Shown: piece by piece, positions 57,553 through 64,000 of the stretch
How the letters are laid out: each line of letters opens with the position of its first letter
Numbering within the stretch: position 1 is the first letter of the stretch
DNA from: Amphibalanus amphitrite
Lineage: Eukaryota > Arthropoda > Thecostraca > Balanomorpha > Balanidae
NCBI RefSeq assembly: GCF_019059575.1
Contig: NW_024883420.1
Location: 23,105 to 87,104, forward strand
Length of the DNA: 64,000 nucleotides
Reading direction: 5' to 3'
Made by a program: the position numbers and the translations under genes
Notes under the pieces: generated by a model
Told to the model about the DNA's origin: nothing
Seen by the model: only the letters and a program-made list of their open reading frames with translations
The model's database searches: none

Positions 57553-58590
57553 TCAGTGCGTTACGACATCGGGCATCGGGTCGGGCACCACGGAGACACC
57601 GTTAACGGTCACCTGGGTGGGCCGGCTGATGTGCAAGTGCGCTCCCGCCCGCCGCGGATCCTGTTCCAGCTCCTGAGCCGACTCCTGTGCCGGCTTCTCT
57701 CCGGCCGGAGATCGGGCAGTCCGTTTCCTGCGCGGCGCCACCGGCGGCTCGGGCGACTGGTCGTCGGCGGCGAACTGCAGCGGTGCGCCGCCTCCGCGCG
57801 AGCCCGTGCTGCCGTCACTGGACGACACCTCCAAGATGGCGCTGGTGTCGCCCGGTGCGCCCACCGGCCCGGACGGCGACACGGCCGCCGTCGGCTTGGA
57901 CAGCTTCCCGTTGCGCGTCAGCGTCGGGTTGGAGATGAGGAAGATCTGGCGGCCGAACGTCACGCCGCGTTTCTTCTTGTTGTTGCGCGTGCCGCGGCGC
58001 CGCGCCAGCGCCCAGCAGCAGACACCGACAAAGAAGGCGAGCGCGCCGAGCACTCCGAGGACCACTGCGGCGATGGTCTCCGCCACGAGCGCCTGCCGTT
58101 CGTCCGAGGGCGGCACCGTGCCTCCCAGCTCACCGTCCGCCCAGTCGTAGCGCGTCTCGTCAAACTCGCCGGCCTCGTCGACGATCCTGACATCGGCACA
58201 GGCTCGGAACTCCTCCTGCGGCCCGCAGCCGATGCCCTCGGTGCCGTTCCCGCAGGTGCCCCAGTTGTTGCCGGCCACGTAGCGCCACTGGAACACGCAC
58301 TGGCGGCAGGTGAGGTCGGCGGGCAGCCGGTAGCGCAGCTGGATCTTGCCGTTCCAGGCCGGCTGCGGGTAGTAGCGCACGCCGCCGCCGTCCGAGAGCT
58401 GCAGCTTGTAGCGGTCCAGGCAGCGTTGGGTGGCTGGACGCGCGTTGCTGTTCACCGGGCAGACGCGCATCTCGAAGTAGCCCTTGTGGTTGGCAGTGAG
58501 TTCGACGCCTACGGGGATTGATGAGCCGGCGGCGTAAGTGCGCACGATCTCGCCGCGGCCGTACATCCCGCCAGCCTCGTTCGGTCGGGG
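57553..58590 (-). CDS. Terminal exon of a membrane-anchored AA15 LPMO-like (chitin-binding type 4) protein
   Basis: The minus-strand exon starts after a strong acceptor (tgtctgtgttccag) in phase 0 and ends at TGA 57555-57553, giving 345 residues. Residues about 12-135 match the second half of an AA15 lytic polysaccharide monooxygenase. LTANHKGYFEMRVCP carries the internal copper-binding His (about 35), followed by QCVFQWRYVAGNNWG and a series of Cys (about 44, 57, 94, 97, 112, 121, 130) suited to disulfides. Such enzymes oxidatively cut chitin or cellulose. An acidic linker, a transmembrane helix (about 167-195, AAVVLGVLGALAFFVGVCCW), a basic stop-transfer RRR and a 150-residue Ser/Pro-rich tail follow. 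The N-terminal part with signal peptide and His1 is not seen in the 5.4 kb upstream, so it lies beyond the window or in short exons I missed. Membrane anchoring is unusual for a secreted enzyme class. Confidence 0.82.
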   Translation of the reverse strand, partial: PRPNEAGGMYGRGEIVRTYAAGSSIPVGVELTANHKGYFEMRVCPVNSNARPATQRCLDRYKLQLSDGGGVRYYPQPAWNGKIQLRYRLPADLTCRQCVFQWRYVAGNNWGTCGNGTEGIGCGPQEEFRACADVRIVDEAGEFDETRYDWADGELGGTVPPSDERQALVAETIAAVVLGVLGALAFFVGVCCWALARRRGTRNNKKKRGVTFGRQIFLISNPTLTRNGKLSKPTAAVSPSGPVGAPGDTSAILEVSSSDGSTGSRGGGAPLQFAADDQSPEPPVAPRRKRTARSPAGEKPAQESAQELEQDPRRAGAHLHISRPTQVTVNGVSVVPDPMPDVVTH

Positions 58591-58710
58591 CTGGAACACA
58601 GACAAGGGCAGGTCAGGTCAGGTCAAGTCAGGTTAGGTCAAACTCTCTCGCTCAGATGGGGCTGGAACACAGACACGGCGAGGGTCAGGCGACACCAGGT
58701 CAGGTCAGAT
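58587..58710 (-). repeat. Duplicated splice-acceptor region and TGACC repeat in the intron
   Basis: GGGGCTGGAACACAGACA occurs at 58587-58604, covering the real acceptor, and again at 58658-58675. AGGTCA-type (GGTCAGGTCAG) repeats lie between and after. The distal copy keeps the AG but would lead into a stop within eight codons. Confidence 0.8.
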
Positions 58711-60363
<1,653 letters not shown>

Positions 60364-60797
60364 ATCGCCGCGCTCGCCCCAGGTGGGCGGTAAGTGATAG
60401 GAGAGAAGGCCCATATTTAGCCGCCGCTATACACAGCTCACAGCTACAGAAAACACCTGTGGTGGCCGCGCATGAACGATCAATCTCGGAACGGGGCAGC
60501 GCCACTGACCACGGCTGCGCTCTGTTTTCCAACAGATGGCTGGTGAAAACTATCCGGTGATCTTGCTCTCGCCCCAACTGTTGCATTTCTTTTCATCTTT
60601 GTGGCCCTCTCATCCTTCGGACAGACAGCCATTACGGGCGTTCATTTCTGCCCAATTCCATTCGGTTTCGTCCGTTTCGCATTATTCGCTCCATATATGC
60701 ATTAGTTTTAATGTCTTTCTGCATCCGAGCACAACAGTCTTTCATTCGTCAGCTTGGCATGATTTTGTATCCGCGCTCATCACCCTTTGAAGCCATG

Positions 60798-60930
<133 letters not shown>

Positions 60931-61570
60931 TTTTCTCTCTTTTTCTCTCTCCCTCCACCCGTCTCTTTATGTCGTCTTGCGGTCCGTCTAAAATTAGTCT
61001 GAAGCCTGGCGTCGCCGGTAGGTCTGCTGCCTGAGATAGAGTCAGATCAGCTAAGGAAGTGGAATAGAAAGTCAACGCTGATCAGTCGGTCAGATGGGCA
61101 GATAGTCCCGACCAGAGATGACCAGTTAGACTGGTAGTGAGAGTTGTGTGACTGCGGTGAGTGACAAGACTGCAAAACTGCTTCCGTGCATTGAGTTATG
61201 TAATGCTATAGCTTTGAAGAGCCGTCAAGCCTTAGCGAGTGAAGCGATGGAGAAGAACGTTATATGTATATTTGCATTGGTCCGAGGTCGGTGCTAGACG
61301 GCAAAGCTCATGGGTGTGTCTTTGTCTCAGTGGGTGGTGGATGGCACGCGTCATCCAGTACAACCGTCACCGTTCCCGACTGGAGGGTATTGGAGGGAGG
61401 AGCGTGACCGGACGCACCCCGTGTGCAGTGGAGCGTAACGAGACGTCAGTGACCGGTCCGGTACCGGTGCTGACTTTTATAGTACCGGCATCAGCACCCA
61501 CAGATAGATATCAGATATCAGCAACATCAGCGCCTACATGGATAGACATGAGACAGCAGCAGCAGCACCA

Positions 61571-61771
61571 GACCAGAGGCTAGTTTTACCAACAGAAAAA
61601 TAGCCGCCTGCTGGAATTTTTTGCCAAAAGACCGCTTCTCATACGGAGCGTAAACACGATGGGTACGTAAGTGGATAGGGCTTTACCATTTACGCTCCAT
61701 ATGTGAAGTGGTCTTAAGGCAAAAAATTTCGCGGGCGGCTATTTTTCTGTTGGTAAAACTGGCCTCTGGTC
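61571..61771. repeat. 201-bp foldback MITE
   Basis: GACCAGAGGCTAGTTTTACC at 61571 is mirrored by its complement ending at 61771. The arms of about 80 bp pass through AACAGAAAAATAGCCGCC and meet around a 35-bp centre. Mismatches are few. Unique sequence with no other feature lies on either side. Confidence 0.9.
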
Positions 61772-62149
61772 CAGTACCCTGCACTATCAACTCTCCAAAC
61801 CTCCAGCTGTGGTCTGTTGATACCGAACGACATGTGGTAGAAATCGGTGACGACGCGCCTGACACCGCTGTCCGATTGCTTCCCATTGTCAGTGGTCGCT
61901 GGTTCACATTCGACATGTCAGCAGTACATGCAAACTGCAGTGTCATCGGTCTTATTCACGTGCCACCTACATATGAAAGACAATTGGAAATCGTCGTGAC
62001 GATCGTCATGTTGACACCAATAGTCAACATAGCAATCGAGCCAGCACAGACGAGTAATGTCATAATGTGGAGAGAGGTCAGATGGGCGACTGAGTGCAGA
62101 ATATAAGGTATCGGTGAAGGTACGGTGCGCTGTGCAGGAGGGGACGATG

Positions 62150-62330
62150 AGCTCGTGAAGTGGCTGGGCTGGATCGGTGAGCTGTCCAGCTGAGTTCAGT
62201 GAGTTTCCAGCTGAGCTAGAGTGAGCTGTACAGCTGAGCTATCAGCTGAGCCGATTGAGCTATCGGCCAGGCTCAGTGCGCTGTCCTGCTGAGGTCATTT
62301 AGCCAAGCTCAGCCTCAGTGAGCTGATCAT
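62150..62330. repeat. Degenerate GAGCTGTCCAGCTGAG repeat
   Basis: AGCTGAGCT and AGTGAGCTG variants recur about ten times at 15-25 base spacing and include many CAGCTG E-box-like sites. No period is strict. Confidence 0.6.
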
Positions 62331-62334
62331 TTAC

Positions 62335-63870
62335 CGGCGGTCGGTACCGTCGGTACCGTCGGTTTGAGTCTGATCTGGGTCGGTCCGTGGCATGTTTCCC
62401 ATTCGCCCGGCAGTCGGACGGGTGGTTTACCCAAACAGCGCCTCCGCCGCTGTGGGAAAACGGTCAGCCAGCGCCGGCGGCAGCCGCCGCCCACGCCACT
62501 GTCGGCTGCCGCCGCCGCAGTTTTTGTACCCAAACCGACACCAGTTAGTCCAGCAGAGCACCGACTGGTTCCAGCCGCGAGTGGAGGCGTTATTTTCCAT
62601 TTCGCGGTTTGAAGCAGATCGTCTTATCGTGTTAACTTTTCAGCTTGGATTCGTATCGGTTTCTTCTGATTTCAAGCGCTAGCTCGAAGAAGGTATAGGT
62701 ATTCGTGCATAGCTCGCGACCAGTCGTCTCACGCATTTCAGCACCTTGCCTGCACTTCAAATATTATCATCAAATTAGTTACATGCTATTGTACCAATGC
62801 TTGCACTTCTTATCCTCGCACTTCCGTGGTTCTGGTGGTTGATAGCATCGCACTGCCAAGCGATTAATAATAATTAATAAGTAAGTAGTGGTTGCCTTGT
62901 AAACCGTTGTAACACAGTTATGTAAATCGACGAAATAATTCCTGCCTCCATCGCAGTCGCGCATGCAGAACGTGGCTATAATTCACCATCAGTATGTGTC
63001 GGCACATCCATCAGCAGTCATGTATATCTGAGACGGTAGAGCGGAGCGGCTGGCTGCCCCGTCCACCGACCCTCCTTCCCCAGACCGTGGGTACGGGGAG
63101 GGGTAGGAGGGAGGGGAGGGGCGGTCACCCACCGTGACGTCATTATGCCCAGTGGTGCCGCCCGGGGGTGGTGACTGCCGGGCGCCTCCGGCCACTCCCA
63201 GGCCTGTCGACTTCCTTGGCACTCAGCGAGTCCAATACGGGTGACGTCTGCACGTGCCACGGCAGGGGTTGAACGCTGCACTCGAAAGTGCATAGTACAT
63301 CGGACACTACTGCACAGTGGATATAAGTCTGTATAGCAGAGCACGCCGACGACATGAAGTATCGCACAATGCAAGCTTTGTCTGCAGCCTGCAGCTTCGG
63401 TTGGTATAGAGTGAAGGCGGAGTTACCCCTTTTCTTCGGGATGTTACAAAACTTCTTATATTTTCGTGACAACTGTTGCGCACCTACCGTCATTATTACG
63501 ATAGCTAATGATGGGAAGCCATTCCATTGTGTGGTCAGGGCTCTGTCGCTGTCATATCGTCGCGCTATTTAATGTCCGTGAGTCTATGCTATTTCACGTC
63601 TGGTCATCGTTTACGGCGGCCGACCGTGAAATGGTCCCAATAAATCCGCCCTGCGCCGTGGGATTCGCCACGCCGACGCGCGCCGCTGATCGACGAACGC
63701 CGTCGGTGCCGACAGCTGAGGCGGCGCGTCGGGGAGCGGACCCGCTCGCTCGGCTGCGGTCACCGACGCTCTCGGCGGACCGACGGCGTCGAGGGCCGTG
63801 TTTGGGGCGAGCTGGAGCGCTGTTGCTGACCGGGACGGCATGACAGCGCGAACGCTCCGCGGTCAGGGGA
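62335..63870. other. No gene seen
   Basis: GC-rich patches at 62340-62600 (GGTACCGTC triplication at 62341-62362), 63040-63250 and 63650-63840 have frames on both strands without domains. Confidence 0.35.
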
Positions 63871-63871
63871 G

Positions 63872-63910
63872 ATGAGGCAACAAGAGAGGCAGCAGAAGGA
63901 TAGCGAAGAC
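63872..63910 (+). CDS. Possible short first coding exon with splice donor
   Basis: An ATG followed by 13 codons of Gln/Arg/Glu-rich sequence (MRQQERQQKDSED) ends at GAC|GTGAGTTAG, a good donor. It sits downstream of a CpG-rich block (63640-63840) that could be a promoter. The rest of the gene would lie outside the window. The evidence is only the donor and the composition. Confidence 0.2.
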
Positions 63911-64000
63911 GTGAGTTAGAAATAAAACATCGTAATTCAGCAGCCTTTCTGTGCTTATATAAGATTTGCCGATGTATATTACCATACCCATTTATAGCTT

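Noticed and set aside
57556-58521. 321-codon plus-strand frame
   Set aside because: It is the antisense shadow of the LPMO-like exon, which has a clear domain, splice acceptor and membrane helix on the minus strand.

Overview
This window is animal nuclear DNA, most likely from an arthropod and quite possibly a crustacean such as a barnacle. The organism assignment is inference. It rests on spliced genes with GT/AG borders, long (AG)n microsatellites, an AA15-type polysaccharide monooxygenase exon, an L2/CR1-type LINE, an R1/Jockey-type LINE fragment, and a degenerate CCTAA (arthropod telomere-like) tract. No bacterial, phage or CRISPR architecture is present. The sequence is gene-poor: three gene models have real support, and DNA transposons fill much of the rest.

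Layout. 1-19.9 kb: two copies of a short hAT element packed with GGCTCC hexamers (1681-2503; 6730-7787 with the exact 8-bp duplication attacgac) and two opposed copies of a second hAT element (2784-5223, duplication gttaactg; 15962-17799, duplication gctacagc). The first copy of the second element is split by a MULE relic. A 5-kb element with CACTS termini (10558-15541) holds a broken LINE RNase H fragment and GC-rich coding relics. 19.9-26.0 kb: a near full-length LINE with ORF1, then ORF2 carrying a 2A-like NPGP motif near its start and one frameshift inside the reverse transcriptase. 26.0-45.2 kb: dense MITEs, nine of them in four TTAA-target families (one copy has lost its right end), plus a third hAT, a 2.2-kb element with GGGGCATTCC ends, and a second 5-kb CACTG element (31972-37125) that encloses the terminal exons of a small spliced gene.

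45.2-64.0 kb is quieter. It has a single-exon gene for a membrane-anchored SGNH/PC-esterase-like protein (48465-49622, plus strand) and the last exon of a membrane-anchored AA15 LPMO-like protein (57553-58590, minus strand). It also has minisatellites, perfect palindromes, one more TTAA MITE and two large (CT)n tracts.

The most interesting signals are: (1) two unrelated-looking 5-kb CACTS-ended elements, each with subterminal repeats, a possible 2-bp target duplication and non-transposon coding material inside; (2) a TTAA MITE family loaded with AGGTCA nuclear-receptor half-sites, including a perfect IR-1; (3) an LPMO-like ectodomain fused to a transmembrane helix and a long cytoplasmic tail; (4) a 2A-like motif in the LINE; (5) many exact nested insertions that give a relative order of transposition. 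All family names come from motifs read by eye; no database search was possible.
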